The position numbers and the translations under genes were made by a program. This document shows positions 1 to 10,355 of a DNA stretch of 64,000 nucleotides, one piece after another (the stretch's first letter is position 1; each line of letters begins with the position of its first letter). The notes beneath the pieces were generated by a model. That model did not search any database and was not told the origin of the DNA. It saw only the letters and a program-made list of their open reading frames with translations. This DNA is from Drechslerella dactyloides (lineage: Eukaryota > Ascomycota > Orbiliomycetes > Orbiliales > Orbiliaceae), in NCBI GenBank assembly GCA_020064725.1, contig JAGTWJ010000001.1, positions 4,712,001-4,776,000 on the forward strand, in the 5' to 3' direction.

Positions 1-397
1 GAAGTAGCTTGGTGCCGGGAGCCCACCCGCCAGATTGACGATGCCCGGTACTGTCATATATCATATCAGTCAACATGTTCACATATCCACGCACCGACGA
101 GGAGAGTGATAGTTGGGTATGGAGAATCCCACCTGTCCGGTACTTGTACAGTCCCTTGATATTAGACTGCTTCAGCGACCGCGCCAGCAGCGACAGATGG
201 TGCGACAGGTCCAGCGGCGGCGGCCGAGGTTCAGTCTCAATCTCAATCTCAGCCGCCGGCTCGTCGTCCATCTTCTCGTGCACGAGATGCGACGCGCTGC
301 AACGACCCTGCTCGATATCCGCAGGCGAACACCGCGTGCAAACCCCGTTACTCGTACTCCCATTCACCAACGACGACGACGACGACGAAGACGACAT
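1..397 (-). CDS. Aromatic/aminoadipate-type aminotransferase, N-terminal part (cut by window edge)
   Basis: Start ATG at 397 on the minus strand. Exon 1 is 397-133, then an intron (132-51; GTGGGA...ATGACAG) and exon 2 from 50 running off the window. The protein opens with a poly-Ser run (residues 2-9, encoded by a TCG/TCT repeat) and a variable linker, then reads LKQSNIKGLYKYRTVPGI and NLAGGLPAPSYF. The last motif is the conserved N-terminal signature of fold-type I PLP aminotransferases of the ARO8 / kynurenine / alpha-aminoadipate group, which transfer amino groups between aromatic amino acids or 2-aminoadipate and 2-oxo acids. The PLP lysine and the rest of the catalytic domain lie outside the window, so substrate class cannot be fixed. 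The family call rests on about 25 residues plus the splice that joins them in phase. Confidence 0.75.
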   Translation of the reverse strand, partial: MSSSSSSSSLVNGSTSNGVCTRCSPADIEQGRCSASHLVHEKMDDEPAAEIEIETEPRPPPLDLSHHLSLLARSLKQSNIKGLYKYRTGGILHTQLSLSSSVRGYVNMLTDMIYDSTGHRQSGGWAPGTKLL

Positions 398-2027
398 GTT
401 TTTCGACGACAGCGAGAAGGGCGGGCGGGCGCTGGCACTGCACTCGACGAAATGTCGGAGGAAGAATGCGAGGTCCTGCGAGACGGACATCGCGGCCGGA
501 GGCCTGCCTCGGATGCGCCGGCCTAATTTGTACGGTCCGCCGTTTGGCTTTTTTCGTCCGTCTTAATAATCAATTGCAGTCGGTCGGTTGGTCTCATGCA
601 CCTCTCTTATCGCGGGATCGATATAAAGTCCGTATACGTATACCAGCGACGAAAGAGGGAGGAGATAAGGCGTGAATCCCAGACGACGGTCCCGGTCCCA
701 GTCTGTCTTCTGGCGTCGCAATCGCAAGCTAGACGGTACTTATATAGCTTATGCAAATATAATACTTATCATCAGCGGTTCTCGATATAAAATATTATAC
801 CAGTCGGATGGAGGGAGGGCGGCGGCGTCCTCCTTATCTGCACATGCAAACGGTTGATATAAAGCTGCCATCTCAGCGGTAGTAGCCATGGTGGGATGCA
901 TATGGCCGGATGGTAGGATGAGGTCGAACCGATGCAGCTCGACACGTCGGTTGACGCACGTCGTGTCCGGCCATGCATGCGGGCGAATCGATTCAGCATG
1001 CCTGGGGATATGTATGTACCACTTTGCTGTCAAGAATTGACTGGGTGGATTTTGATTCGCGATGCATTGCCTCGGCTGAGGACGATATGTATGTTCCGGC
1101 TGCATTTCGAACTCAATCTCCCCCCCGCCTTATACTAAAAAGAGAGAGGTTCCATCGGCAGACAGGCGGACGGCGCCCTGCACGGCAGCTAGCGGGTGAT
1201 GGATACCTAGATGGATACTAGCAGCATTCCTGCGAACCGATGCGCTGTCGAGAAATCGAACGGGGCGGAACAACTCAACGGCGCGACTATTATAACCACA
1301 CCCCTGTCACGACCCTTGCCCATGCTCTCGACTCTTGAATGCTTAGCTAGACGCACGAAGCTGTACGGATCGGTAAAAGAAAGTGATCAAAAAATACAGT
1401 AAAAAAAAGAACGATCCCTCGAACCAGATTCGAACCTAGGAGGTCCTGTCAGCGATATGTTTGGAAACATACGAGGAGTATTGTATGATGAAGCCGCGAC
1501 TTACTGGTGACCTGCAGGTTACTATTTCCAGAGGTTATCCGGAGACTGTTACAGCCTGTTGTGATACCAACTACACCATCGAGGGCGGCTTTGTGATAAG
1601 AGCCCGGCGGCCGGTTGGCAGTCTATAAATTTGTCCACCTGTGAAGTACTCGTTCGTGTGATCGATTCCTCGTTCGTCCCGCTGTCGGTACCTATACGGT
1701 TGATGTATACGTATGTGTACTCACTGCATCCCACGGACATCACCGCCACCACCATTGCGTATAGAGAGAGGCTCCATTGAGCTGTACATGGTATAAGATC
1801 ATTGGATCGATAGAGCCGACGGGAGGAATCTTCTGGAGGTAAGGTCCCGATGATGATGCTTTTGAGTAGACGGTGAAGTTTCAACTGCCCTATTGCCGCC
1901 CTGTTGCATTTTGCCCCGCAACACAGAAAACCACATCCTCCCAACATCTCGCCATGCTTATTCACATTCATACATCACCAGTCAAGTCTGGTCTCGAGAC
2001 CAGGTATTCACATCAGCACATTTTACA
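398..2027. other. Intergenic region between divergent aminotransferase and DHOD genes
   Basis: About 1.6 kb upstream of both flanking genes. It holds AT-rich TATA-like stretches around 735-800 and the tRNA-like remnant near 1401-1436. Open frames here exist on both strands without protein-like composition, and I see no supportable gene. Confidence 0.6.
1401..1436 (-). other. tRNA-like B box followed by T8 run (possible Pol III remnant)
   Basis: On the minus strand GGTTCGAATC (1436-1427) matches the tRNA B-box core and lies about 18 bp upstream of an uninterrupted T8 run (1408-1401), the layout of a Pol III terminator. However the T-stem does not pair (CTAGG against CTGGT), no A box is found at the usual distance and no 5' acceptor strand pairs with the 3' end. 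It is at best a decayed tRNA or tRNA-derived SINE end. Confidence 0.2.
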
Positions 2028-3155
2028 ATGCCGCCCCGCATCAGCATCTCCCCGCCGCTCCTCAACACCGCCACCCCCTGGGCCACAACCCACGACGACC
2101 TAGCCGCCCTCTACGCCCTCCCGCACACCGGCGCCGTAACAACCCGCACCGCCCTCCTCACGCACGGCTTCGACGAAGATCCCTTGCTGCACCAGCACGC
2201 GTTCATCGCGCCGTCCTCGTCGGTGAATACGTACGGGTACAGTCCGTATCCGCTGTCGCACTACCTTTCCTTCATCTCGTCCATCCTCTCGGACGCATCG
2301 CCGCCACCACAATCACAGTCGCAATCCCAAGAGCAAGGGCAAGGGCAAAAGAAGCCGTTTATAGTGTCGGTAACGGGTACGGCGGCGGAGGTGCGCGTGT
2401 GCGTTGCTGGTGTGTCAAGATGGGCGGCGCGGATGGTGCCCGCTGTTACGGTGTACGTTGAGGTTAACCTTAGCTGTCCCAACATCCCGGATAAGCCGCC
2501 GCCAGCGTACAGCTCTGCTGCGCTACGGGAGTATCTTTCCGCGCTGCACGAGCTGCAGACGGCCGTCGCGGCGTCGACGGCGGCGCGGGGTGGCCGCGAC
2601 GGTGGAGGCGACGGTGACGGTGAAGGTGAGGTAAGGGGTGAGGTGAAGGGCGGGGGCGATATCAAGGGGATACCGGAGATCGTGCCGGTGGGGTTCAAGA
2701 CCCCGCCGTATACCTACCAGGCACAATTCGACGAGTTGCTTTCAGCGATCGAGGAATTCCCAAGCGTGCTGTCGTTCATCACCGCGACGAATACGCTCGG
2801 TAACGCGCTGTTCCTCGCGCCGAGTGCGGCTACGGGCACGGATACACCTCCCGACGAAGGGAACGGCGGGATGCGGCCGGTGGTGAGCGGGGCGAGTGGA
2901 ACGGGCATAGCGGGGTTAGCCGGCGAGAGTATACACCCGCTGTCGCTGGGTAACGTATTCACGATACGCAAGATGCTGGACGCGAGCGAGAAGGAGGAGG
3001 TGCGGGATATCGTTATCATCGGCGCGGGCGGGGTGGGGGACGCGGAGGGGTATCGTCGGATGCGGGCCGCCGGGGCGGCAGCCGTTGGCGTCGGGACGGC
3101 GCTGGGCAGGGACGGCGTCGGCGTGTTTGAGAGGATACTAGACTCGACGGTATAA
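2028..3155 (+). CDS. Dihydroorotate dehydrogenase, class 1A-like (fumarate type)
   Basis: Intronless, 375 aa from the ATG in context ttttacaATGCCG. The family oxidises dihydroorotate to orotate in pyrimidine synthesis, and class 1A enzymes are soluble and use fumarate. Seen in the sequence: the substrate-side loop SSVNTYGYSPYPLSHYL, the VNLSCPNIP motif with the class 1 catalytic Cys at residue 150, ITATNTLGNALFL, and the FMN-phosphate loop IIGAGGVGDAEGY followed by GVGTAL near the C-terminus. There is no mitochondrial presequence or membrane anchor, as class 2 enzymes would have. Unusual features are Gln-rich (about residues 88-106) and Gly/Asp/Glu-rich (about residues 180-217) insertions that look like surface loops. 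Most filamentous ascomycetes make UMP with a class 2 mitochondrial enzyme, so this may be a paralogue with another role. It converges with RFC3, 95 bp apart. Confidence 0.85.
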   Translation: MPPRISISPPLLNTATPWATTHDDLAALYALPHTGAVTTRTALLTHGFDEDPLLHQHAFIAPSSSVNTYGYSPYPLSHYLSFISSILSDASPPPQSQSQSQEQGQGQKKPFIVSVTGTAAEVRVCVAGVSRWAARMVPAVTVYVEVNLSCPNIPDKPPPAYSSAALREYLSALHELQTAVAASTAARGGRDGGGDGDGEGEVRGEVKGGGDIKGIPEIVPVGFKTPPYTYQAQFDELLSAIEEFPSVLSFITATNTLGNALFLAPSAATGTDTPPDEGNGGMRPVVSGASGTGIAGLAGESIHPLSLGNVFTIRKMLDASEKEEVRDIVIIGAGGVGDAEGYRRMRAAGAAAVGVGTALGRDGVGVFERILDSTV

Positions 3156-3250
3156 TCACACTACATTCTACATTCTCCATCCTTCAATCCATCCATCTTA
3201 CCCAGAATGCATTGCGTAGTAGGTATATTGCATGTGTGTGTATAGATGTA

Positions 3251-4581
3251 TTATGACTTCGCAATCATCTCGGCGCCGGTCTTGACGACGCCAGCGAACC
3301 CCGCCGTCTGCACACTCTCGTTCCCACCCGCCGCGACCCGTCCTTCAATCTCAGCCAGCCCGGCAAGCCACTGCACCCGCACGGCCGCCGCAACCTCCAG
3401 CCGACACAGCTCCTCCGCCACCGCCTGCAGGATATCCGTCAACGCCAGCCCCTTCAGCGTCTTGATCCGCGAGACGGTCAGCAGCGCCGTCGTCATATCC
3501 TCCGTTAGCAGCGTGTTCATTATCGCTTGTATATCCTCCGGATGCGGCGCGGCAACGCACTCGTATATCGTCGTTTCCGTGATCAATTCCCGCTGGACGT
3601 CCGGCCCCGTCTTCGCTACGCCCTTCTCGTCCAGCGGTGTTGAACCTGCAAAGCAAGCTTGTAGCACGTTCAGCGCGCGCCGCATGTCACCGCGGGACAA
3701 CGTTAGCAGCGCCGATACAGCGCTCGGCGCGATGCGCACGCCCTCGTTCTCGATAACGTGCTCGACGCGCCGCCGGAGCGCCGCGATGGGCAGCGGGGAG
3801 AAGCGGAAGCGGGTGCAGCGGGATAGCAGCGCGGCGTTGAGCTTGTGCGTGTAGTTTGCGATGATGCAGAAGCGGACGTTGGCCGTGTACTTTTCCATTA
3901 TCCGGCGCAGCGCGTTCTGCGCCGTCGCCGTCATGGCGTCGGCCTCGTCGAGGACGATGAGCTTGAAGTGGGCGGTGGAGGCGGATGATTCCTGTTTGGA
4001 GAAGATTTGTTTCGTCGAGGCGAAGGTTTTGATCTGCTCGCGGACAACGTCGATGCCGCGGTCGTCGGAGGCGTTGAGCTCGAGGACGTGGTGGCGCAGC
4101 GTTGCTTCCGAGGTTGTGCTGTAGATGCGGCGGGCGAGGGCGAGGATTGTGGAGGTCTTGCCCGTGCCGGGGGGCCCGTAGAAGAGCAGGTGTGGCAGTT
4201 TCTGCGCCGGTCAGTTGGAGTATCGTGAGGATACGGAATTGTGTAGACGCACGTTCTGCTCGATGAACTTGGTTACTGCGATGTCACCGTCAGCGTTCGT
4301 TCTATCAAGTGGCGGTTTGTGGAAGCGTACTGGTCTTGAGGATGTCTTCGTGCCCGGAGACGTCGTCCAGGCTCTGCGGCCTGTACTTCTCAACCCTGCC
4401 CTCAAGGTCAGCATTCAACTTTGAGATATCGTCGGGCTACAGAGTATGAGCACCATGGTAGCGAGTCGCCGACTTCGACGGGCAGGTTCGCGGCGCTGCG
4501 CTTGCCCTTGGCTTCGCTCGTCGAGAAGGTGATGCTGGCGTCGCCGGGCCCGTCGTCGAGGTCCATCTCGTCGTCGGACAT
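3251..4581 (-). CDS. RFC3: Replication factor C subunit 3 (clamp loader ATPase)
   Basis: Four exons: 4581-4454, 4395-4331, 4275-4253 and 4201-3251, giving 388 aa. RFC loads the PCNA sliding clamp at primer-template junctions and this is one of the small AAA+ subunits. Visible motifs: LPWVEKYRPQSLDDVSGHED (RFC box II) formed across intron 1, Walker A GPPGTGKT at residues 81-88, Walker B DEAD at 157-160, and the SRC arginine-finger motif at 199-201, followed by the collar domain. Introns are 44-58 nt with CTGAC or similar branch sites, and exon 3 is only 23 nt. The N-terminus is an acidic leader (MSDDEMDLDDGPGD). The gene is convergent with the DHOD gene and lies downstream of PHO88 on the same strand. 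The family call is firm. Rfc3 is the best match among small subunits because the Walker B is DEAD and the LPWVEKYRP start is intact. Confidence 0.93.
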
Positions 4582-4997
4582 GTTGGTTGTACTTGGCCGC
4601 AGCTGGAGCGGGCGGGGCTGCACGGGATGGGATTGTGGGATGCCGTGATATCGCGGCTGTTGAAGCTGTGGTAGCAGATTGAATGGCGGGCGGCCAATTG
4701 GACGACGCGAGCTGACGTCGAAGGAGCGGGAAGACGCGTTTGGCGAGAACAAACACGTGAGAATTCATATCCACAAAGACTCGCATATTCGCATTCACAA
4801 TCCTCTACTCAAGTATCTACAGCAATTGCGTCCAAGACGATGATATAAAATACCGGCAATCTACAACCCCAATACTAGTACCGACATCCATCCATCCATC
4901 CAATCCCATCAATCCACATCCAAGAATACAAGAAAAAACCGCAGAACAGACTACACTTGAATCTGAAGCCGAACAAGTACAAAGAAATCTACTACTG
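4582..4997. other. Intergenic region between PHO88 stop and RFC3 start
   Basis: 416 bp holding the RFC3 promoter and PHO88 3' end. A CCATCCAT repeat occurs near 4886-4904. No gene is seen. Confidence 0.6.
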
Positions 4998-5811
4998 CTA
5001 CTCCTCCTTGGCACCACCCCGATACTGCTTCTCAGCCTGCTCCACGCTCTTCCGATCGCTCTTCGTCTCGCCGCCCGCCGCACCCATAAACCCAGCCGTC
5101 TTCCACGGCCGCTTCAGATCGCCGGCCGCAGCCTGGCCCCACACGTGGATCTTGACCAAGTTGCCCTCGAGCGCGCCCTTGAGCGGCACGATGCTCTGGA
5201 TCAGCAGCGGGTTCGTGTATTTGAGGTACAGGTGCATGAAGCCGACCATCGCCATGCCCGTTAGCTGCGACTTGTAGAGGGATTTCAGCTGCGTTTCGTC
5301 GTATTGCGAGATCGTTGTCGTCACGAGTTTTGGTTCCTCGCCGGAGAGTGGAGCTGCCGGCTCGACGTATTTCAGCGTCGTCATGTCTGCACACTCTCGT
5401 TAGCTATCCTGCGTATATAATTTCCACGGGTGTAGCGGTAGTGGTGGTACTAGTGGTATGAAGAGAGAAGGAAGAGGAGAAGAGTATGAGGAGGGGAGGC
5501 GCACCATTCTTCTTCTTGATCTGCTGGCCAACGTAGACGTAGAGACCAAAGATGACGAGGTTCGACAGGATGTACAGTCCGCGGACGCCCCACAGCACGT
5601 TCGGGTCGTCGAAGGGGATCTTCTTCGCCAGCTGCATCAGTCCGAGGACGACGACGATGTTGGAACTACAATCCGTCGCATGTTAGCCGTCGCGTTCCCT
5701 CATTCGTTCGTTTCACCATGTCTGGATTCTCTCCAGTCCAAGTCCGCTGTTGGTGGCGGCGGTGGTGGGGCTCGGGTGGTGGACTCACACTTGGGGGTTT
5801 AGCCCGAACAT
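4998..5811 (-). CDS. PHO88: Pho88/Snd3 ER membrane protein
   Basis: Three exons: 5811-5789, 5665-5505 and 5386-4998, giving 190 aa, close to the yeast length. Pho88/Snd3 is an ER membrane component of the SRP-independent (SND) targeting route and was first linked to phosphate uptake. The joined N-terminus MFGLNPQVSNIVVVLGLMQL and the second hydrophobic segment GLYILSNLVIFGLYVYVG form two membrane spans. Then come basic QQIKKKN and the family signature DMTTLKYVEPAAPLSGEEP, VTTTISQYDETQLKSL and MAMVGFMHLYLKYTNPLLIQ. The C-terminus is hydrophilic and lysine-rich. Exon 1 is 23 nt and splices at GT|GTGAGT in phase. Confidence 0.93.
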
Positions 5812-6394
5812 TGTGCCTGTAATCGCAACGGACGAATCTGTAGACGGACTGGTGGATAGATGGAAGACTGGGAGGATGAGAATGGACGGATGAATGGATC
5901 GGGATGAAGATGAATTGAATAGAGGATGCGAGTTATAAAAGGTTGGGGGACGGCCGAGAAAAGGAGATCCGGCGGCAGTCGGCGCAGTTAACACGGTTGT
6001 CAAAGAGAAGGAAAAATGAGGCAGGTGGCGGCCGCCGCCCTTTAGCGAGTGCTTCCAGAAGGTTACCGCCCCTCGCATAAACCCGTGCGATACATAGACT
6101 ACGCACTATCGAACCTTTGGTGGAATTGAATTACGCAAGCCGGCAGCGGGTACGTTCGAGCTTCGCACGCTGTTTACGAGGGCGTTATATAATCAAGTTA
6201 TGTGAAGATACGTTCGATCGAGCGTCGGTTATATACGCAAGCCAGCCACAAAGCGCAGAAGAAACACCCCGCCGTCCGTCCGTCCGTCCCATCCTGACAC
6301 TAACAAAGCCCGGCAACGGTCGAGGCCGCCCTACCCCACGAAGGCGTCCGGCTTGCGAGACAACTACCCCACCCCAATGCGATACATCGGTCGA
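5812..6394. other. Intergenic region between ARPC3 stop and PHO88 start
   Basis: 583 bp with the PHO88 promoter. No TATA box in the correct orientation is obvious and no gene is seen. Confidence 0.6.
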
Positions 6395-7293
6395 CTACAA
6401 GTTCTTGCCCATGAACTTCCTCTTCGTAAAGCTCAGCCACCACTGCACACACAATATTAGTACTACTGCCGTCAAACAATACAGCGAGTGAAGTAGATGT
6501 TGTGGTATTAGATACCTTGGACGGCGTGGTCGCGGACTCAAAGTAGATGCGCGACAGCAGCCGGATCGTCAGCTCCTGGCGCATCTGGCTGATGTACTGC
6601 CGCAGCGTGTCCGCCTCGTTGCGGTCCCTCGCCGGCGCGAACAGCGCGTTCAGCGGGAACGTCGGGTCGCCGGGTAACGCGAAATGCTCCAGCGCCAGCG
6701 TATTCAGCGCCTGTTCACCATCTATCCATCAGCATTTCCCCTTCGTAAATACCCCAAGCTACATCATATCGTCGGTGAATCAATGGAAGAAGCGGTGAGG
6801 GTAGGGGCAACCTTCTCGGCCTCGCGGCCGCTCATGTTGGCCCGGATCTTGCCGAGACACTCGCTGATGAACAGGATGCCGTAGATGAGCACGCGGTCGG
6901 CGGGGCCCTTGATCTCAAAGTTGCGGAAGAGCGTGTTCGCGCGGAACAGCACCAGCGTCTCGTCGAGGATGTCGTACGAGTCGGAGTCCGGGTCGATGTT
7001 GATTTCGTCCTCGTCCGGCGCCAGCAGCGGAAGCGTGTAGGCCGGCCCTCTCGTCCGCGTCCGCAGCGGGAGCAGGGCAAAGTTGCCTTTGGTCGCAGGT
7101 GGTGGTGGTGGTATATCAGCTGGTTGTTCGTTGAAAGAGTGGGAGGACGTAAGCACGGCGTGATTGCGTACCTATTATTCGGACATCGGTGTCGCTGAGG
7201 AAGCTGGAATGATATGCCTGCAGATGGGAATCAGCGTCCGCGATGCGATTGAGGGAGTGTGCTGTGATGCATCGGGGTGGTCCGTACCGGCAT
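6395..7293 (-). CDS. arpc3: Arp2/3 complex subunit 3 (ARPC3, p21)
   Basis: Five exons: 7293-7288, 7217-7172, 7086-6812, 6710-6516 and 6442-6395, giving 189 aa. ARPC3 belongs to the seven-subunit Arp2/3 complex that nucleates branched actin at cortical patches. The joined start MPAYHSSFLSDTDVRIIGNF is diagnostic, followed by LLPLRTRTRGPA, DILDETLVLFRANTLFRNFEIKG, ISECLGKI, the FALPGDPTFPLNALF loop, RQYISQMRQE and the C-terminal WWLSFTKRKFMGKNL, which requires the last intron to be removed. The first exon is only ATGCCG (6 nt), so a start call made without transcripts would probably miss it. Intron 4 (6515-6443) ends in GTGTGCAG. Confidence 0.95.
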
Positions 7294-7567
7294 TGTAGTG
7301 GATGGTGGTGGTGATGTAGATGTTGTCGAGGGGTGTTGGTACGTACTATCTTGACATCAGCGGGAGCTTGGGAGCAGCAGCTTGGGCAGCTTAGCGGTGC
7401 GGCGAAGCTGATTTGGCGGGGCATCCGCCACCAACAAACGCCAACACACTTCCTACTACTACTACTACGTGGTGATATCTCGAAGGCTTCACAGTGCAGA
7501 CGCATCGAGCAATTGGAGCGGATGCACGACGGGACTGTGCTCACGTGATGGGACGTCATCCGTCTCG

Positions 7568-7625
7568 TAAATAAACATAATTGTGAATATAAATATAAAT
7601 AAGTATATAATATAATATAAATATG
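7568..7625. repeat. AT-rich low-complexity tract
   Basis: Runs of ATATAAATA and TATAATATAATATAA, almost free of G or C. It lies upstream of ARPC3 and before the pyrimidine-rich promoter-like region. Confidence 0.7.
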
Positions 7626-7727
7626 TGTGAGTATTCGGATCGTCGTGATGTTCGCTCGCTGTCTGAGGATGTTCGTAGATGATTCCAGTAATTTCTCCAT
7701 TAATTATTCTCCACCAAAGAATCCTCC

Positions 7728-7736
7728 TATAAAAGG
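7728..7736 (+). promoter_or_regulatory. TATA box followed by CT-rich tract
   Basis: TATAAAAGG followed by about 70 bp of almost pure C/T (7741-7810). This is the arrangement of strong fungal promoters, in which the pyrimidine tract precedes the transcription start. It points rightwards to the uncertain small gene at 7862-8369. Confidence 0.5.
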
Positions 7737-7861
7737 CGCCTCCCCCCTCTTCCTCCTCATGTTTCCTCTCTCTTTCTCTCTCTCTTCATCGTCCCTTCTC
7801 CCTTCAGCGCCAGCGCAGGAGACCGGCTCCACCAAGTACGACCACCCGCGCGGCCCTCAAC

Positions 7862-8369
7862 ATGGTCTCATCTCCCGTCTTGTCTCCTATGGGCGCCTGT
7901 CCTCATGCTCGAGGATGGTAGAATCACTGCCATGCCTTCTCGAGAGCCGAAATGGGTTGGACTCCTGATAGTGCAGCAGCTGATAGCGTCTCGTTTCGTC
8001 CACGCATATACGACACGGTGTCGATCCTGGGACATGGCTATAAGCAAAGCTGTTTCTGTCCTTCTGGTCGCGGCTACATGTCTCAGCATTTACTCCTGCT
8101 CGACTGCCAGACTGTGCAGAAGACAACATACTCTCGCTGATAATCGACAAACCCTCCGCTCACTACCATAATCGGTCTTACACGCAGCCTATTCCCACTC
8201 TCGCAATCCCTCCGTCTTTCCTCTTCCTCCCTACGAGATTGAACCAAATTAAGAACAAAGCCGGCCAGAAAATCCTCCGAAAAATGTACGGGGTATCTTT
8301 CCAGGACTACATCGAGTCCAAAAAAGAGGAGCCAATCGGCGGTGGCGCTGCCTCCCTCGGTAATCCCTA
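7862..8369 (+). other. Possible small expressed gene, structure unresolved
   Basis: Downstream of the TATA/CT tract there is an ATG in good context (caacATGGTC at 7862) opening a 19-codon frame. Further on lies a frame without stops from about 8049 to the stop at 8367-8369. Its end is protein-like: a basic stretch LNQIKNKAGQKILRK, then MYGVSFQDYIESKKEEPIGG and AASLGNP. An intron would have to join the two, but several splice pairs are possible and none is clearly right. I do not recognise the protein. It could instead be a gene fragment. Confidence 0.25.
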
Positions 8370-10201
8370 GAAGGAGTTCCCTACGGTAGAAAATCTCTCA
8401 TCACGTCCGGTCACGGCCACTGCGGCCAATGCCACGCCGCCCCTCGTCACCCCAACGTCTGCCACACTGGGTGGGAAACCGGGTGAAAGCGGGTGCCAAT
8501 CTCCTGCTAACGCCGCGGTCATCCTCGCCTGCACCGGTTGTTTGCGTCTCGGAAACCTCCAGGTTGCTGCAATCCGACGCATGAAAGTACGACAGCTGGG
8601 TCCATCGGAAAGATGGAAAAATAACTAGATACCAAGCTCGGAAGTGTTGGTTATTTGGTTATCACGGTTCAAAGCGAAAGATCTACCCTCCATGACTGAG
8701 AACAAACTAAAGCCGAGCGACTACACTCAGCTCTGTGATCTTGAGGTACCTGTCATATCGTGCATTATATATAACGATGATATCCCGGTATACGTTGCTC
8801 GGAAAGCGGCAGAAGACAAGTCCCTCATTTCTGTATTGTATCAATCTCGAATTCCAGACTCGGCCCCAAACAGGCTGGTCCGTTCTGGGTGTTATACACG
8901 TATCCCAGCACCCGGCAATATATGTCTTGTAAGTCGCCCCATATTGCACTCATTGACGTTTCTTGCATCCGATACTGACGTGGTTGCAGGGCTGTTAAAA
9001 ACCGAGATATGCACGGCCGCATAGTTCCCTCTGCGGACGAGGTTCACCAACCGCTGCTGGATCAAAGCTCTAGAGACCTCGACTTGAAAAGCCAGGGGCG
9101 TGGCTTCGCATTATCCGCAGTGCTAACTATTCTTGACTTGTAGTCAGCATCAGAGCTCGCTCTAGCCCTCACCTTGCTGCTGGCTGACCGCACGGCAGAA
9201 ATATACCAGTTTGCGAATAATCTTTAGTCTACAACCAAGATTGAGGTTGCAGTAGGCTCAAGCTGGGGATTTTAGCGCTGCCTTCTGCATTGTCGAGCAG
9301 TGGCCGACACCGCCCGAGCGGAGCTCGTTTGTTGGATATCTAGAATGATGCCCAGCCAGATCGCGTCAATCACACATGGTAAACTACATGCCAGCGATCA
9401 CAGTTATCCGTCGGCCAACACCGCCCTCACATATAATTTAACCGCAATACAAGGCCCACCCGGGCGCACGCGAGCTGCGGTGGGGTGGCAGTGCGTCTAT
9501 GGGTTACCAGGGTTGTTTCTTTGTTGTTGCTTTTACGTTTGTCGCACCTATATATACGCATACACAGCTCCTCCGGCGACTCCTTACCCGCACAAGTCCC
9601 GAAGCCGCACACGTACTTACATCGACATCGTCGCTTCTCGCCTCTGCCTTCGTGCGATCTGGTTTATGAGACCAACCTGGTACCGGGAAAACATTTACGA
9701 TCATAGTAATGATCGAGGCCCTTATATTTGCAAGAAGCGCGGCGTCTGCGAATATCCCCAAAATCCTAGTCTGCGCACCATCCAATGCTGCAACTAACAA
9801 CCTTGTCCGATGCTGGGACTAGCGTGCCCACAAAGACCCCACAGGCGTCCTACGAACTACGGAAGCTTAGGGCGATACGTTTCATCCCAGACAGTTTTTA
9901 TAACCTCAATATGGCATATGCAACGCATTCAGTAGACACTACTTTGTACAGCTCAGAAACGGGAATGTCATCGACACTTGCTGTGAGACTGTTGCGACAA
10001 TGCGTTGGAATGATTACCGCGTAGACCTGAGGGCTTCGTTTCACGCCTATATTAGCACGGATTAAGGCCGAGAGACCATCATAAACATGCTAGTGGATGC
10101 CCTAGGTAGAACTCCCTTGCAGTATGATTTGAAAGCTCAATATTGTGTACGTGTTTATTTGGGTTGTTTATATACAGTCCTTACTAATCATGCGTACAGG
10201 G

Positions 10202-10348
10202 TCTTGGACACTCGGCAGTCCTTCATTCTTGAAGCTACAGGAAGATGTGCTGCCGGACAAGGAAGCAACCGCCTACCGCCAGAAAACTGGATCGCTGATG
10301 TACCTGATGAACCAGACTCGCCTGGTTCAACTCGATAGATTGGGCTAG
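10202..10348 (+). mobile_element. Ty1/copia reverse transcriptase fragment (relic)
   Basis: The frame reads FLKLQEDVLPDKEATAYRQ and then KTGSLMYLMNQTR, which matches the conserved end of copia-type RT (xYxxxxGSLMYLxxxTRPDI). The match breaks right after TR, where PDI should follow, and a stop comes 10 codons later. About 50 codons remain, with no integrase, RNase H or LTR recognisable nearby. It ends 7 bp before the MITE-like element at 10356. A GTACGT...CGTACAG intron-like sequence directly upstream is probably chance. Confidence 0.55.
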
Positions 10349-10355
10349 TTCTAGA

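Noticed and set aside
75..566. Plus-strand open frame of 163 codons
   Set aside because: It is the shadow of the minus-strand aminotransferase exon, whose frame has a good start, a phased intron and a family motif.
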